Origin: Rhodopseudomonas pentothenatexigens
GTDB lineage: Bacteria > Pseudomonadota > Alphaproteobacteria > Rhizobiales > Xanthobacteraceae
Length of the DNA stretch: 64,000 bases
NCBI RefSeq assembly: GCF_900218015.1
Contig: NZ_UFQQ01000005.1
Coordinates: forward strand, 186,001 to 250,000
Direction: 5' to 3'
Shown here: positions 19,253 through 30,202 of the stretch, in pieces
Layout: each line of letters starts with the position of its first letter
Numbering within the stretch: the first letter of the stretch is position 1
Notes under the pieces: generated by a model
What the model saw: the letters and a program-made list of their open reading frames with translations, nothing else
Told to the model about the DNA's origin: nothing
Databases searched by the model: none
Program-made: the position numbers and the translations under genes

Positions 19253-19750
19253 ATGATCGATCGCCGCATCCTGCTCGCTTCCGCCGCTCTTGCCGCCGCT
19301 TTCGGCTTCCGCTGGCTGCGGCCGGACGACGCCCGTGCGGCGGAAAAATTCGAGATCGAGAAGACTCCCGAGGAATGGCGCAAACAGCTGACGCCGATGC
19401 AGTACCACATCCTCCGCGAGGAAGGTACGGAACGGCCGTTTTCCAGCCGGCTGCTCAAGGAGCACCGCAAGGGGACCTTCGCCTGCGCCGGCTGCGATCT
19501 GCCGCTGTTCTCCTCCGAGACAAAATACGACAGCGGTACCGGATGGCCGAGCTTCTGGCAGCCGTTGCCGAATGCCGTCGGCGAGCGGAACGACAGCACG
19601 CTCGGGATGACGCGCACAGAAGTGCATTGCCGGCGCTGCGGCGGACATCTCGGGCATGTGTTCGACGACGGACCGAAGCCGACCGGACTGCGCTACTGCA
19701 TCGACGGCTACGCGCTGACGTTCCAGCCGGCCACACCAAAGCCGAGCTGA
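19253..19750 (+). CDS. msrB: Peptide methionine-(R)-S-oxide reductase MsrB, exported
   Basis: A 165-aa enzyme that reduces methionine-R-sulfoxide in proteins. The MsrB core is intact: two zinc-binding C-x2-C pairs (C-A-G-C-D and C-R-R-C-G), G-T-G-W-P-S-F, and the catalytic Cys in R-Y-C-I-D. The N-terminus carries a Tat-like [10 protein letters not shown] signal with an A-R-A-A cleavage region, so it probably works in the periplasm. AGGGAAA precedes the ATG. Confidence 0.93.
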   Translation: MIDRRILLASAALAAAFGFRWLRPDDARAAEKFEIEKTPEEWRKQLTPMQYHILREEGTERPFSSRLLKEHRKGTFACAGCDLPLFSSETKYDSGTGWPSFWQPLPNAVGERNDSTLGMTRTEVHCRRCGGHLGHVFDDGPKPTGLRYCIDGYALTFQPATPKPS

Positions 19751-19912
19751 CGTTCGCTCCTGAGGGGCGATGGGGCACGCCGGCTGAATCGTTTGCCCCG
19801 GCGTCTCAACAATCCCCTTGCGGTGCGATCGAGCCGGCCGCTCTGGTTGACAATGCTTCGCCACACCCGCATTTAGCCGCGCGTTCACAATTGGAAATGT
19901 TCGGCTAGCTTG

Positions 19913-21406
19913 ATGCAACCTTTGGTGTCGCGGCCAGGGGGCTCTGGCGGCCTGCTGGCAGTTCTCGCAGCGGCGATCGTCCTGCCGGTCCTGCTCGCCG
20001 CAGTGGTGTTTCCGACGCCGCTGTACGACACCCGTGAACTGATCGCCTGGGGGCGGCACTTCCCGCTGATCACCCCGGTCCACCCGCCGATGATGGTATG
20101 GGCCGGCGGCGCTGTGGACCGCCTGTTCGGCCCCTCGGGTGCCGCGATCGTCGCCGCCAATCAGGTGCTGATGGCGATCGGATTTGCGTACCTCTATGCC
20201 GTCCTGCGGCTGCTGGTCGAACGTCCGATGGCGACCTACCTGATCGTCCTCGCCGGCACTTCGTTCTATGCGGTGTTCGCGCCGCTGTCCTGGGCGCTCA
20301 ACGCCGACATCCTGCAGCTCACCTCGTGGCCGGCGGTGATCTTCCATCTCCTGCGCGCCCGACAGAGCGATCGCTGGCTGCACTGGATCCTGCTCGGCGT
20401 GTGGGCTGCGATCGCGGCGCTGACCAAATACAACGCCGCCGTGCTGTTTCTCGCGATCGCCGTCGGCGTCGTCGCTCTGCCTTCGTTCCGGCGGTGCCTG
20501 ACGCGGCCCGGATTTTACGGGGCTGTGCTGATCGCCACGCTGCTGCTGCTGCCGCACGTCATCACCGCGCTGAAGTTCGGCAGCACCCTGGCGTACGGCG
20601 AGCGCCACTTCACCGGGGGCGGTTCGCTCGGTGACAGCGCTCGACGTTTCGGACTGCTGGTGGTCGGCTATCTGCTTCTGCTGCTGCCGGGCGGGGTGAT
20701 CGTCGCGGTGTCGAGCGCGCGGCACATGATCTCGGTGCGCGTGCCGCGGTTCTCGGAAGCAAGCGACGATCTGAAGTTCATCGTGATCGTCAACGTTTCG
20801 ATGCTGGTGATTCTGCTCGGCCTGATCGGTGGGCTGGGGCTGGAGTACATCGCGCGCTACGGGGCGCCGTTCTCGCTGCTGGCGGTGCCGGCGCTGGCAC
20901 CGCTGCTCCGCTGGAACGAGCCGCGACGCGAGAGTTGCGAGCGGCAGACGGCCTGGACCCTGGCCGGACTATACGGCGCGCTCAGCGCTGTGGTGATGAT
21001 CGCCTATCTCGGTCCCGCCTCGCACAGCGGACTGCAGGAGCCGACCGCCGATGCGGCGCGCCTGATCCTCGACGATTGGCGCGGCCGCTACAGCTGTGGC
21101 CCAGGCTATTTTCTCGGCGACCGCCAGACCGTCTATGGCATCGGCATCGCCGCCGGTCCCGATGGCGACTCGACCACCATCCATTTCATTCCGGCAACGC
21201 GCTGGTTCGATCAGCGCAAGCTCGACGACCAGGGCGCCGTGCTGGTCTACACGCTGCCGCAGGTGCCGGCGCAATTCGCGGCCGCCTATCCGGGCCGGGC
21301 GATGTCGGAGGAAAAGCGCATCGACGTGCCGGTGTTGCGCACCCACAACGGCAAGACCAAAGAATACTATTACCGGTTTGTCGCGCCGAAAGGGTGCGAC
21401 AGGTGA
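19913..21406 (+). CDS. GT39/ArnT-like membrane glycosyltransferase
   Basis: A polytopic inner-membrane protein of about 497 aa with roughly 11 TM helices. The first periplasmic loop has Y-D-T-R-E-L-I-A-W, where the acidic residues match the catalytic position of PMT/ArnT enzymes using polyprenyl-phosphate sugars. L-T-K-Y-N-A-A-V-L-F-L follows as in YkcA/ArnT relatives. It likely transfers a sugar from undecaprenyl phosphate to an envelope acceptor. ATG 19913 is used; TTG 19910 directly before it is also possible. Confidence 0.78.
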   Translation: MQPLVSRPGGSGGLLAVLAAAIVLPVLLAAVVFPTPLYDTRELIAWGRHFPLITPVHPPMMVWAGGAVDRLFGPSGAAIVAANQVLMAIGFAYLYAVLRLLVERPMATYLIVLAGTSFYAVFAPLSWALNADILQLTSWPAVIFHLLRARQSDRWLHWILLGVWAAIAALTKYNAAVLFLAIAVGVVALPSFRRCLTRPGFYGAVLIATLLLLPHVITALKFGSTLAYGERHFTGGGSLGDSARRFGLLVVGYLLLLLPGGVIVAVSSARHMISVRVPRFSEASDDLKFIVIVNVSMLVILLGLIGGLGLEYIARYGAPFSLLAVPALAPLLRWNEPRRESCERQTAWTLAGLYGALSAVVMIAYLGPASHSGLQEPTADAARLILDDWRGRYSCGPGYFLGDRQTVYGIGIAAGPDGDSTTIHFIPATRWFDQRKLDDQGAVLVYTLPQVPAQFAAAYPGRAMSEEKRIDVPVLRTHNGKTKEYYYRFVAPKGCDR

Positions 21407-21460
21407 GGGGTGGCGGGTAGCGGCTGGATTGGCTCGAGCTCGTGAGAAACGGCGTACGGG

Positions 21461-21733
21461 TCAGCCCGCCAGCGACCGCCATCTTTCTGCGGCGTCGATC
21501 GCGGCGGGACGCAGGCCGTCTGCCGGCAGGCCGCGGTGCAGGGCCTTGGCGTATTCGCAGATCGCCATGAAGGTCGAAGACCGGGCCTCGTCGACCTCGC
21601 AGGAATGCACATTGCCGGCGCCGTGGATGTAGCTGATCAGTCGCTTCAGTGACGAGACTGCCGAATGCGGCTCCGCCTTTTCGGTCTGTTGCAAACAGGA
21701 CAGCACCTGCTGGGCGATCTCGATCTCGGTCAT
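21461..21733 (-). CDS. Small hypothetical protein
   Basis: About 90 aa, starting at ATG 21733 (M-T-E-I-E-I-A-Q-Q), with AAGAG upstream. It is predicted to be helical, with two Cys and no signal or TM segment. The frame continues further upstream to 21892 with less plausible residues. It lies 185 nt after the hybrid kinase stop codon on the same strand. No family is recognised. Confidence 0.5.
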   Translation of the reverse strand: MTEIEIAQQVLSCLQQTEKAEPHSAVSSLKRLISYIHGAGNVHSCEVDEARSSTFMAICEYAKALHRGLPADGLRPAAIDAAERWRSLAG

Positions 21734-21918
21734 GGTGCGCTCTTGGCTACGCTCGCGGACGGACATGCTCGGGCCGGATGACGGTCTCGATGCCATGCGC
21801 GATTGTGCTGAGAAATGATCTGGCTCAATGCGATAGCGAAGCACGCGCGACGCCTTGATCACAATGACGCGAACTCTGCAGCTGCCGTGCAATTGCCGGT
21901 TCCGCGGCGGAACCGAAT

Positions 21919-24900
21919 TCAGGCCCGTTCAGCCATGGCCTTGCGGAGGGTTTTCGACAGATCCTCCACCGAATACGGCTTGTGCAACAGCTCGAAGCCG
22001 TGGTCATCGTCGGCGAGCATGTGCGCGTAGCCCGAATTCAGCACGACCGGCAGTTCCGGCAAACGCTTCTTGATCTCGCGACCCAGCGTCACCCCATCCA
22101 TCCCCGGCATCGCCACGTCGCTGAGCACAAGATCGAAGCGTCTGGCGTTGTCGCCGAGCAGCGCCAGCGCCTGCTCACCGGACGAAGCCAGCACCGTCTG
22201 GTAGCCCAGATCGTGGAGCAATTGGGTGGAGAATTCGCCGACCTCTGCGTTGTCCTCGACCACAAGGATGCAGCCGCGCTGCCGGCCGTCGAGCGCATCC
22301 GAGGCGTTGCCGTTCCGGCGCTGAATCGGCTTGTCGCTGAGCGGCAGCCTGAGCGTGATCGTGGTGCCGCGGCCCAAGGCACTGTCGACGTTGATGCTGC
22401 CGCCGGATTGCTGGACGAAGCCGTAGACTTGCGACAGGCCGAGGCCGGTGCCGCGACCGATGTCCTTGGTGGTGAAGAACGGCTCGAAGATCCGCTCGAT
22501 CTGCTCGCGCGGAATACCGCAGCCGGTGTCGGCGATCGACACTTCGACGAAGCCGCGGCGACCCGCGGCTGCTTCCTGCGACGTCGGCGCGGCGCGCGTG
22601 ACCGAGACGGTGAGGGTGCCGTGGCCGTCCATCGCGTCGCGGGCATTGGCGACCAGATTGACCAGTGCGGCGTCGAACTGATTGGTGTCCGCCTCGACCG
22701 GCAGCGGTCGCTCGGCGATGTCCAGATTGAACACGGCGCGTGAGCCGAGTGCGGTCTTCAGCATGTCGGACACATGCTCGATATGCGCCGCGGCGTCGAA
22801 TACTTCGCGGTTCTGTGCGTGGCGGCGCGCGAAGGTGAGAAGCTGGCCGGTGAGCTTGGCGGCGCGGTCGGCGGTGTCGGAGATCGCGTCGACGTAGCGG
22901 CGGATCCGTTCCGGCGGCAGTTCGCGCCGGCGCAGCAGATCCGCCGAGGAGCGGATCACCGTCAGCAGGTTGTTGAAGTCGTGGGCGACGCCGCCGGTGA
23001 GCTGGCCGATTGCCTCCATCTTCTGCGCCTGCCGGAACGCCTCTTCGGCCTTGCGGCGTTCGGTGATGTCGACCGCTTCGGGGACGATCGCGATCACCTT
23101 GCCCTGCGCATCCTGCACCGGACGCATCTGCAGATCGAACCAGCGCCACCCGCCGGCCGGCAGGTTGATGTGGAGTTCGCGTCGCACGGTTTCGCCGGCC
23201 GCGACTGCTGCGATGTCGCCGCGGATCGTTTCCGGCAGTCCGGGGGTTGCGGCGAACCACGGGGTGGCCCACACCGGCTTTCCGACAACCGCGTCAAGTT
23301 CTGCATCGATCCCGGCCAGCGCGGTGCGGTTGGCGTCGAGCACCACGCCGTCGACATCGAGCAGGGCCTGGTACGTATAGCTGGCGGCGAAGATGGTGCG
23401 GAGCCGCGCCTCCTTTTGCTGAAGTTCGACGGTGCGCTCGGAGACCTGCTCCTCGAGTTGCTCGTTGATGTCGCGCAGCGCCGCTTCCGCCTTCTTCTGC
23501 TCGGTGATGTTGCGGAAATACACCGAAATGCTGCTGTCGTTGGCCGGCGTCACCCGCAATTCGAACCAGCGCCTGCTCGACGAATCATAGGTTTCGAAAT
23601 CGCAGGCGACGCGCTCTGTCATGGCGCGGCGATAGGCCTGCTCGATCTCGGTGCCGAGCAGCATCGGATACACGTCCCAACACACCTTGCCGATCAGTTC
23701 GCCCGCGTTGCTTTGGATCAGTCGTTCGGCGGCGGCGTTGACGTAAGTGAAGCGGTAGTCCTGGTCGAGCGCGATGAAGCCGTCGCTGATCGAGGCCAGA
23801 ATGCCTTCGGCATGCTCGCGGGCCGCCTGTGCCTCCTGGCGCAGCGCGTATTCGGTCCGCAGCGCCTTCCGACGGATCGCCGCGGTGTCGAGATTGGCGC
23901 GCACTCTGGTGAGCAGTTCGCGGGCGCTGAACGGCTTGCTGAGATAATCGTCGGCGCCGGCCTCCAGCCCTTCCAGCTTGGCTTCCTCGCCGGCGCGCGC
24001 CGACAGAAAGATCACCGGCAGGTCGGCGAGTGCCGGGTCGCCGCGTAGCGCCTTGAGCAGACCGATACCGTCGAGCCGTGGCATCATCACGTCGCTGAGC
24101 ACCAGATCCGGTCGGCGCTGCTTGACGGCTTCCAGCGCTGCGACACCGTCGCCGACTGCTTCGACCTCGTAGGCGTCGCCGAGCAGCCGGGCGACATAGT
24201 CGCGCATGTCGTGGTTGTCGTCGGCCAGAAGAATGAGCGGCCGACCCGTCGCGGGCGCCATGGCGATGCCGAGATCCTGCGCGCCGGACGCCGGCGGCAG
24301 ATCGGCGTCACCGCCGTCGCCGAGCCAGCCGATCGCCTCGTCGAGATAGGCCTGGGCGCGGACATTGGTCGAGACCTGCAGCGCGCCGTGCCGTGGCCGG
24401 TCGGCAGGAAGGTGGGCAGAGCCGAACGGCAGCGTCACCCGGAAAGTCGATCCGCGACCGATCTCGCTGTCGACGCTGATCGTGCCGCTGTGCAGCTTGA
24501 CCAGTTCCTGCACCAGCGCCAGCCCGATGCCGCTGCCTTCGATCGAACGTCCGCGGGCGCCGTCGACCCGGCGAAAGCGTTCAAACAGATGCGGGATCTC
24601 CGCCCGGGGAATGCCGGTGCCGGTGTCGCTGACTTCGATCACCGCATGACGGTCGTCCGGATCGCTGCTCACCCGGACTGCGATCTCGCCTTCGAAGGTG
24701 AACTTGAAGGCGTTCGACAGCAGGTTGAGGACGATCTTCTCCCACATGTCCCGGTCGATATGGACCGGCTGCGGCAGCGGTGGCGCATCGATCACCAGGC
24801 GAAGGCCGGCGCGGTCGAGCGCGGAGCGGAAGTTCGAGGCGAGTTCGGCCGTGAACGATGGCAGATCGACCGGGGTGAAGTGTGCCGTCACGCGGCCTGC

Positions 24901-26163
24901 TTCGATCCGCGCGAAATCCAGCAGGGTGTTGACCAGCTTCAAAAGGCGCAGGCCGTTGCGGTGGGCGATGCCGAGCAGCGATCGCTGTTCGTCCGGAATC
25001 CCGTCGCGCCCGAGCGCTTCTTCCAGCGGGCTCAGCATCAGGGTCAGCGGGGTGCGGAATTCGTGGCTGACGTTGGAGAAGAATGCGGTCTTGGCGCGGT
25101 CGATCTCGGCCAGCGCCTCGGCGCGGCGGCGCTCTTCCTGATAGGCGTCGGCATTGCCGATCGCCGCCGAGATCTGACCGGCGACCAGAGCCAGAAAATC
25201 CTGGTAGGCGGTGTCGTACAGCCGGAACGGGTTGAGTCCGGTAATCAGGAATCCGGAGCGGCCGGTATCGCCTCTCGCCGGAATCGGCAGCACCACTGCC
25301 TGGGTCGGTGGCTGGCGCCAGCCACCGGTCGGAAACGCCATGCCGAACCGCTCGTGGAGATCCGTCACCATGACCGGCGCATTGCGGCAAAAAGCTTCGG
25401 CGATCGGCCACGGCCCGTCGCCGCTGTCGAGCGGAAGCGTCTGCTTCACCGCCGGGTGGTCGGCGTCGATCCCGGACGAGGCGGCAAGCTCGGCGCAGTC
25501 GCCGCCGGGGGCGGTGAGATAGATCAGCGCGAACGGCAGGTCGCGGGAATCGGTGGCCAGCGCTGCGGCGCTTTGCGCGCAGGCCTGGGCGACACTGCGG
25601 GATTCGGCGGCGCTGGCGGCGAGATCGCGCAGCAGCGATAATTGCCGCTCACTGATGACCCGCTGGGTGTCATCGGTGTTGGCGCAGAAGATGCCGCCGG
25701 GAGAGCCGTCGTCGGTCGGAATCGGGCTGTAGGAGAAGGTGTAGTAGGTCTCCTCGGGAAAGCCGTTGCGCTCCATGATCAGGAGCTGGGCCTCGACATA
25801 GGTGCCCTCTTGGCCACGGGTCGCCTTGGCGAGCAGGGGAGCGATGTCTTCCCAGATTTCCGACCACACCTGCGAGGTCGGGCGGCCGAGCGCCCAGGGG
25901 TGCTTGCCGCCGATGATCGACTTGTAGGGGTCGTTGTAGAGATAAGTCAGTTCGGAGCCCCAGCCGATCCAGATCGGCTGCTGCGACGTCAGCATGATCC
26001 GGACAGCGGTTTTCAGCGCCTGAGGCCAGCTGTCCGCCGGACCGATCGGGGTGGAGGCCCAGTCGAACGCACGCATCAGCGACGCAAGTTCGCCGCGGCC
26101 GAGAAACAGAGTGTCTTGCCCCGCGGCTTTGCGAAGTCGCTCGTCGGGCGAGTTGTCAGCCAA
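21919..26163 (-). CDS. Giant hybrid histidine kinase with two kinase cores and two receiver domains
   Basis: A 1414-aa soluble sensor kinase. In order: N-terminal PAS-like region (about 30-170); GAF-like region (180-340); first HisKA with S-H-E-F-R-T-P-L, phosphoacceptor H367; HATPase with N-box and G-S-G-I-G-L-A-L; first receiver with phosphoacceptor D691; two PAS domains (about 760-1035); a second HisKA with [10 protein letters not shown]1061; second HATPase; and a C-terminal receiver with D1349. No TM helices are visible, so it is cytoplasmic. A doubled kinase-receiver layout suggests internal phosphorelay. An EcfG-type promoter lies 38 nt upstream, implying general-stress control. The output partner is unknown; the Hpt protein at 2567 and SixA are candidates. 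Confidence 0.9.
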   Translation of the reverse strand: MADNSPDERLRKAAGQDTLFLGRGELASLMRAFDWASTPIGPADSWPQALKTAVRIMLTSQQPIWIGWGSELTYLYNDPYKSIIGGKHPWALGRPTSQVWSEIWEDIAPLLAKATRGQEGTYVEAQLLIMERNGFPEETYYTFSYSPIPTDDGSPGGIFCANTDDTQRVISERQLSLLRDLAASAAESRSVAQACAQSAAALATDSRDLPFALIYLTAPGGDCAELAASSGIDADHPAVKQTLPLDSGDGPWPIAEAFCRNAPVMVTDLHERFGMAFPTGGWRQPPTQAVVLPIPARGDTGRSGFLITGLNPFRLYDTAYQDFLALVAGQISAAIGNADAYQEERRRAEALAEIDRAKTAFFSNVSHEFRTPLTLMLSPLEEALGRDGIPDEQRSLLGIAHRNGLRLLKLVNTLLDFARIEAGRVTAHFTPVDLPSFTAELASNFRSALDRAGLRLVIDAPPLPQPVHIDRDMWEKIVLNLLSNAFKFTFEGEIAVRVSSDPDDRHAVIEVSDTGTGIPRAEIPHLFERFRRVDGARGRSIEGSGIGLALVQELVKLHSGTISVDSEIGRGSTFRVTLPFGSAHLPADRPRHGALQVSTNVRAQAYLDEAIGWLGDGGDADLPPASGAQDLGIAMAPATGRPLILLADDNHDMRDYVARLLGDAYEVEAVGDGVAALEAVKQRRPDLVLSDVMMPRLDGIGLLKALRGDPALADLPVIFLSARAGEEAKLEGLEAGADDYLSKPFSARELLTRVRANLDTAAIRRKALRTEYALRQEAQAAREHAEGILASISDGFIALDQDYRFTYVNAAAERLIQSNAGELIGKVCWDVYPMLLGTEIEQAYRRAMTERVACDFETYDSSSRRWFELRVTPANDSSISVYFRNITEQKKAEAALRDINEQLEEQVSERTVELQQKEARLRTIFAASYTYQALLDVDGVVLDANRTALAGIDAELDAVVGKPVWATPWFAATPGLPETIRGDIAAVAAGETVRRELHINLPAGGWRWFDLQMRPVQDAQGKVIAIVPEAVDITERRKAEEAFRQAQKMEAIGQLTGGVAHDFNNLLTVIRSSADLLRRRELPPERIRRYVDAISDTADRAAKLTGQLLTFARRHAQNREVFDAAAHIEHVSDMLKTALGSRAVFNLDIAERPLPVEADTNQFDAALVNLVANARDAMDGHGTLTVSVTRAAPTSQEAAAGRRGFVEVSIADTGCGIPREQIERIFEPFFTTKDIGRGTGLGLSQVYGFVQQSGGSINVDSALGRGTTITLRLPLSDKPIQRRNGNASDALDGRQRGCILVVEDNAEVGEFSTQLLHDLGYQTVLASSGEQALALLGDNARRFDLVLSDVAMPGMDGVTLGREIKKRLPELPVVLNSGYAHMLADDDHGFELLHKPYSVEDLSKTLRKAMAERA

Positions 26164-26200
26164 GGAATCCCCCGATCAAGCCCCCGCTGTCCCGGACCAA

Positions 26201-26225
26201 AACGTGCAGCGGAGGGTTTGGTTCC
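26201..26225 (-). promoter_or_regulatory. EcfG-type general stress promoter upstream of the hybrid kinase
   Basis: Read on the minus strand, GGAAC (26225-26221) and CGTT (26204-26201) are separated by exactly 16 nt, a full match to the EcfG consensus. The -10 element lies 38 nt before the kinase ATG. Confidence 0.7.
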
Positions 26226-26352
26226 CCGGCATTCCGGTAGGGGCGAGTTTGCCGATTGATCTCGGCAATTGTTGCCCGACCCGGCAAAACCGCCCTGGAT
26301 CGGCATCCGCTCGATGCGGATCAACCATATGACATCGTTAGAATTTTTTCTT

Positions 26353-26368
26353 TGGCACGCCGCTTGCG
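26353..26368 (+). promoter_or_regulatory. Sigma-54 promoter upstream of flgE
   Basis: TGGCAC (26353-26358), a 5-nt spacer, then TTGC (26364-26367) give the invariant GG-N10-GC spacing of -24/-12 promoters and almost the full consensus. It lies 65 nt before the flgE ATG. In alphaproteobacteria this class is normally activated by FlbD with FliX; fliX is at 56990. Confidence 0.82.
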
Positions 26369-26431
26369 AAGCTTGTGCGAATTTCGCTCTCACCAGCCGC
26401 CGCGGGGCGGCCGCAACCGGAGAAGTCAGTA

Positions 26432-28282
26432 ATGGGTATTTTCGGCGCTCTCACCACCTCGGTTGCGGGCCTGCGCGCCAATTCCTACGCGCTGGAGAAC
26501 ATCTCCGGAAACATCGCGAACTCGCAGACCACGGCCTTCAAGCGGATCGACACCTCGTTCCTCGACCTGATCCCACGGACGGGCAACAATCAGCAGCTCG
26601 CCGGCTCGGTGAACGCCGAATCGCGGCTGACCAATACGCTCACGGGCTCGGTCCAGTCGGCTGCGGTGGGAACCTATATGGCGATCAACGGCGAAGGCTT
26701 CTTCGTGGTGCAGAAGCCCGCTTCGTTCACCGACAACAACCCGATCTTCGCCGGCGTCAACAACTACACCCGCCGCGGCGACTTCTCGCTCGACAAGAAC
26801 GGCTATCTGGTGAACGGAGCCGGCTTTTATCTGCAGGGCGTGCCGATCGATCCGAGCACTGGCAATCCGGCCGGCAGCGTACCGCAGATCCTGAAGTTTC
26901 AGAACGACTTCCTGCCGTCGCAAGCGACCACCAAGATCGACTATCGCGCCAACCTCGCCAGCTATCCGCTCACGACCAAGGCCAACAAGTCGGTGGTCGG
27001 CTCGGAATTGCTGCGTCCGGCCGATTTCGTGTCCAACCCGCGACCGCTGGGAACACCTGCGGCTCCGTATACCAACACCAGCATTCTCGGCTCGGCGCGG
27101 ACCAACTTCCAAACTCCGGCGGTGGCAGTGACCGGCGCCACCTTGCTGAAATCCGCCAGCGGCACCGACTCGCTGCAAGCCGGCTTCACCGCGAGCGATA
27201 CCATCACGGTGAAGACCACGACGGGCGGCGTCACGACCAACAAGACGGTGGCGTTCTACGATTCCAGCGCCGGCGGCAGCGCCGGTTCGGCTCCCGACAC
27301 CGCCTATGTCGATCTCAACGGCGGCAGCATCTCGACTCTGCTGGCCGCGATCGACGGCCTGACGGGCAACGCCGCACCGAACCTCTCCAACGTCGCCAGC
27401 GGCGTCGTCACCATCAACAGTGGCCTCGCCAACGACGTTCAATTGACGTCGTCGAGTTCGACCGCATGGAACGCGCTCGGCTTCACTGGGACGCTCACTG
27501 GGCTACGCGGCGGCGGCGGCACTGCCGGCACGGGAGTGGTGATCGGCTCGGACAACCAGACTTTCCTGGACGAGTCGATCGCGGGCGGCGCGCTGACGGC
27601 CTATGACGGTAACGGCGCTCCTGTCAGCTTGCAGTTCCGCTGGGCCAAGGTGGCATCGGCGGCAGTCGGCGGCACCGATACCTGGAACCTGTTCTATCAG
27701 ACCAATCCTAACGCGACCGGATCGGATGTCAGCTGGGTGAACGTCGGCACCAACTTCACCTTCGGCAGCACCGGCCAGATGCAGCCGGTGGTGGGCCAAG
27801 TCACGTTGCCGGGCGTCACGGTGAACGGCATCAGTCTCGGCAACCTGACCATGGCAATCGGAACAGGCGGCCTGACCCAGTTCTCCGACAGCAACGGCAA
27901 CGTCCAGGTCAACCAGTTGAAGCAGGACGGCTATGCCGCCGGACAGTTGGTCAGCGTTTCGGTCAGCAACGAAGGTCGCGTGGTCGGCGCCTATTCCAAC
28001 GGCAGGAACATCGACCTCGCCGAGGTCAGCGTTGCCACCTTCAACGGCGCCAACTTCCTGAAGCGCATCGACGGCGGCGCGTTCGAGACCACCAACGAGT
28101 CCGGTGAGGCGCTGTTCGGCAAAGGCGGCAGCATCTCCGGCGCTTCGCTGGAATCATCCAACACCGACATCGCCGACGAGTTCACCAAGCTGATCGTCAC
28201 GCAGCAGGCGTACTCGGCCAACACCAAGGTCATCACCACCGCCAACACCATGGTGCAGGACCTGCTCAACGTGATGCGTTGA
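26432..28282 (+). CDS. flgE: Flagellar hook protein FlgE
   Basis: A 616-aa hook subunit. The N-terminal L-T-T-S-V-A-G-L-R-A-N-S-Y-A-L and N-I-S-G-N-I-A-N-S-Q-T-T-A-F-K match the flagellar rod/hook family; the C-terminal S-L-E-S-S-N-T-D-I-A-D-E-F and Q-Q-A-Y-S-A-N-T-K segment is the matching helix. Residues about 230-365 carry a Ser/Thr/Gly-rich insert that resembles repeat units in the two flagellins here. GGAG precedes the ATG. First gene of flgE-flgK-flgL behind a sigma-54 promoter. Confidence 0.95.
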   Translation: MGIFGALTTSVAGLRANSYALENISGNIANSQTTAFKRIDTSFLDLIPRTGNNQQLAGSVNAESRLTNTLTGSVQSAAVGTYMAINGEGFFVVQKPASFTDNNPIFAGVNNYTRRGDFSLDKNGYLVNGAGFYLQGVPIDPSTGNPAGSVPQILKFQNDFLPSQATTKIDYRANLASYPLTTKANKSVVGSELLRPADFVSNPRPLGTPAAPYTNTSILGSARTNFQTPAVAVTGATLLKSASGTDSLQAGFTASDTITVKTTTGGVTTNKTVAFYDSSAGGSAGSAPDTAYVDLNGGSISTLLAAIDGLTGNAAPNLSNVASGVVTINSGLANDVQLTSSSSTAWNALGFTGTLTGLRGGGGTAGTGVVIGSDNQTFLDESIAGGALTAYDGNGAPVSLQFRWAKVASAAVGGTDTWNLFYQTNPNATGSDVSWVNVGTNFTFGSTGQMQPVVGQVTLPGVTVNGISLGNLTMAIGTGGLTQFSDSNGNVQVNQLKQDGYAAGQLVSVSVSNEGRVVGAYSNGRNIDLAEVSVATFNGANFLKRIDGGAFETTNESGEALFGKGGSISGASLESSNTDIADEFTKLIVTQQAYSANTKVITTANTMVQDLLNVMR

Positions 28283-28322
28283 GCGGCTCCGCGGCGCCGT
28301 CCTCGAACCCGGGTAACCAGTC

Positions 28323-30194
28323 ATGAGTCTCGGAGACGCACTTTCGATCGCAATGGCCGGCCTGCGGGTGAACCAGTCGGCGATCTCGCTGGTGTCGTCC
28401 AACGTCGCCAACGCCGAGACGCCGGGCTATGTCCGCAAGACGATCAATCAGTCGGTCACCGTCTCCGGCGAGACCGGCACCGGGGTCCAGGTCAACGGCA
28501 TCAACCGCCAACTCGACGACTATGTGCTGGCGCAGCTCCGGACCGAGATCTCGGGCGCCGCCTACGCGTCGCTTCGATCCGACTTTCTCGGACAGCTTCA
28601 GGGGCTGTTCGGCGACCCGAACGCCACCGGCACTCTGGAGAGTTCGTTCAACGCCCTGACCACGGCGATGCAGGCGCTGGCGACCAGCCCCGACAGCACG
28701 TCGGCGCGGATCGGGGTGCTGAACGCAGCCCAGGCGCTGGCGGCTGGCCTGAACTCGATGTCGAACGGCATCCAGACGCTGCGCTCCGGCTGCGAGGCTG
28801 GGCTGACCGACGCGGTGGGAACGGCGAACAATCTGCTGAAACAGATCGCCACCATCAACACCCAGATTCGCAGCAATCCTCAGGGCGGCACTTCGACCGA
28901 CGCAGCGACCGCGGCGCTGCTGGACCAGCGCGATCAGGCGATCAACCAGCTCTCGCAGCTGATGGACATCCGCATCGTGACCAATGCCGCCAACCAAGTC
29001 TCGGTGTTCACCGGGTCGGGCGTGCAACTCGCCGGCATGGAAGCCGCGACGCTATCGTTCAATGCCCAGGGCACGGTCAACCCCGGAACCACCTGGTCGT
29101 CGAACAGCCTGACCAGCGAACTCGGTTCGATCACGGTGAGCTACGCCAGCGGATCGTCGATCGATCTCACCGCGTCGCTGAAGTCCGGCCAGATGGCCGC
29201 CTATGTCGAATTGCGGGACCATACGCTGGTCACGGCGCAGACCCAGCTCGACCAGTTCGCCGCAACGCTGTCCAGCTCGCTGTCGGACAAGACCACGGCC
29301 GGCACGCCGGTGACGTCCGGCGCGTCGGCCGGCTTCTCGCTCGACCTGTCGGGCATGAAGAACGGCAATACGATCAACATCGCCTATACTGACACCGCCA
29401 CCGGGCAGAAGCGTTCCGTCACGGTGGTTCGGGTCGACGACCCCGCGCTGCTGCCTCTGCCGCAGACCGCAACCAACGACCCCAACGACTACGTCGTCGG
29501 CATCGACTTCTCCGGCCTGTCGGGATCGGTTGTCTCTCAACTCAATTCCGCGCTGTACGGCCGCAACCTGCAGTTCACCGGGACCTATCCGGCGATCGAC
29601 GTGCTGGACAACGCCGGGTTCTCGACGGTGAACTCGGCGTCCGTCACGACCACGGTGACAGGGCTGGCCGGCGGCAGCGTCGAGGTGCCGCTGTTCAACG
29701 ACAACGGCTCTGCCTATTCCGGGGCGCTCAACGTCGCCGGCAATCAGATGACCGGCTACGCCCAGCGAATCTCCGTCAATGCCGACCTGGTGAAGGACAA
29801 TTCCAAGCTGGTGGTCTACTCCACCTCGCCGACGACGGCCGCCGGGGATACCGCGCGTCCGGATTTCATGATCAAGCAGCTGATGAGCGGCCGGTACTAC
29901 TACTCGGCGAGCACCGGGATTGGTTCCGACTCTGCGCCGTTCAACGGCTCGCTGGAGAGCTATCTGCAGCAGTTCGTCAGCCAGCAGGGCTCCAACGCCG
30001 CGGCCGCCAAGCAGTTGTCGGAGGGCCAGAACGTAGTTCTCAACACCCTGCAGCAGAAGCTCTCCACGTCCTCCGGCGTCAACATGGACGAAGAGATGGC
30101 GCACCTGTTGTCGTTGCAGAACGCCTACGCGGCGAACGCGCGGGTGATGTCGACTATCAACCAGATGTATCAGTCCCTGATGCAGGCGATCTGA
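28323..30194 (+). CDS. flgK: Flagellar hook-associated protein 1 (FlgK)
   Basis: A 623-aa hook-filament junction protein. The N-terminal A-L-S-I-A-M-A-G-L-R-V-N-Q and S-N-V-A-N-A-E-T-P-G-Y-V-R-K motifs are typical of FlgK. The C-terminus has S-S-G-V-N-M-D-E-E-M-A-H-L and Q-N-A-Y-A-A-N-A-R-V-M-S, the matching coiled-coil helix. Gene order (40 nt after flgE, 9 nt before flgL) implies one transcript. Confidence 0.96.
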   Translation: MSLGDALSIAMAGLRVNQSAISLVSSNVANAETPGYVRKTINQSVTVSGETGTGVQVNGINRQLDDYVLAQLRTEISGAAYASLRSDFLGQLQGLFGDPNATGTLESSFNALTTAMQALATSPDSTSARIGVLNAAQALAAGLNSMSNGIQTLRSGCEAGLTDAVGTANNLLKQIATINTQIRSNPQGGTSTDAATAALLDQRDQAINQLSQLMDIRIVTNAANQVSVFTGSGVQLAGMEAATLSFNAQGTVNPGTTWSSNSLTSELGSITVSYASGSSIDLTASLKSGQMAAYVELRDHTLVTAQTQLDQFAATLSSSLSDKTTAGTPVTSGASAGFSLDLSGMKNGNTINIAYTDTATGQKRSVTVVRVDDPALLPLPQTATNDPNDYVVGIDFSGLSGSVVSQLNSALYGRNLQFTGTYPAIDVLDNAGFSTVNSASVTTTVTGLAGGSVEVPLFNDNGSAYSGALNVAGNQMTGYAQRISVNADLVKDNSKLVVYSTSPTTAAGDTARPDFMIKQLMSGRYYYSASTGIGSDSAPFNGSLESYLQQFVSQQGSNAAAAKQLSEGQNVVLNTLQQKLSTSSGVNMDEEMAHLLSLQNAYAANARVMSTINQMYQSLMQAI

Positions 30195-30202
30195 GGCGAG
30201 CC

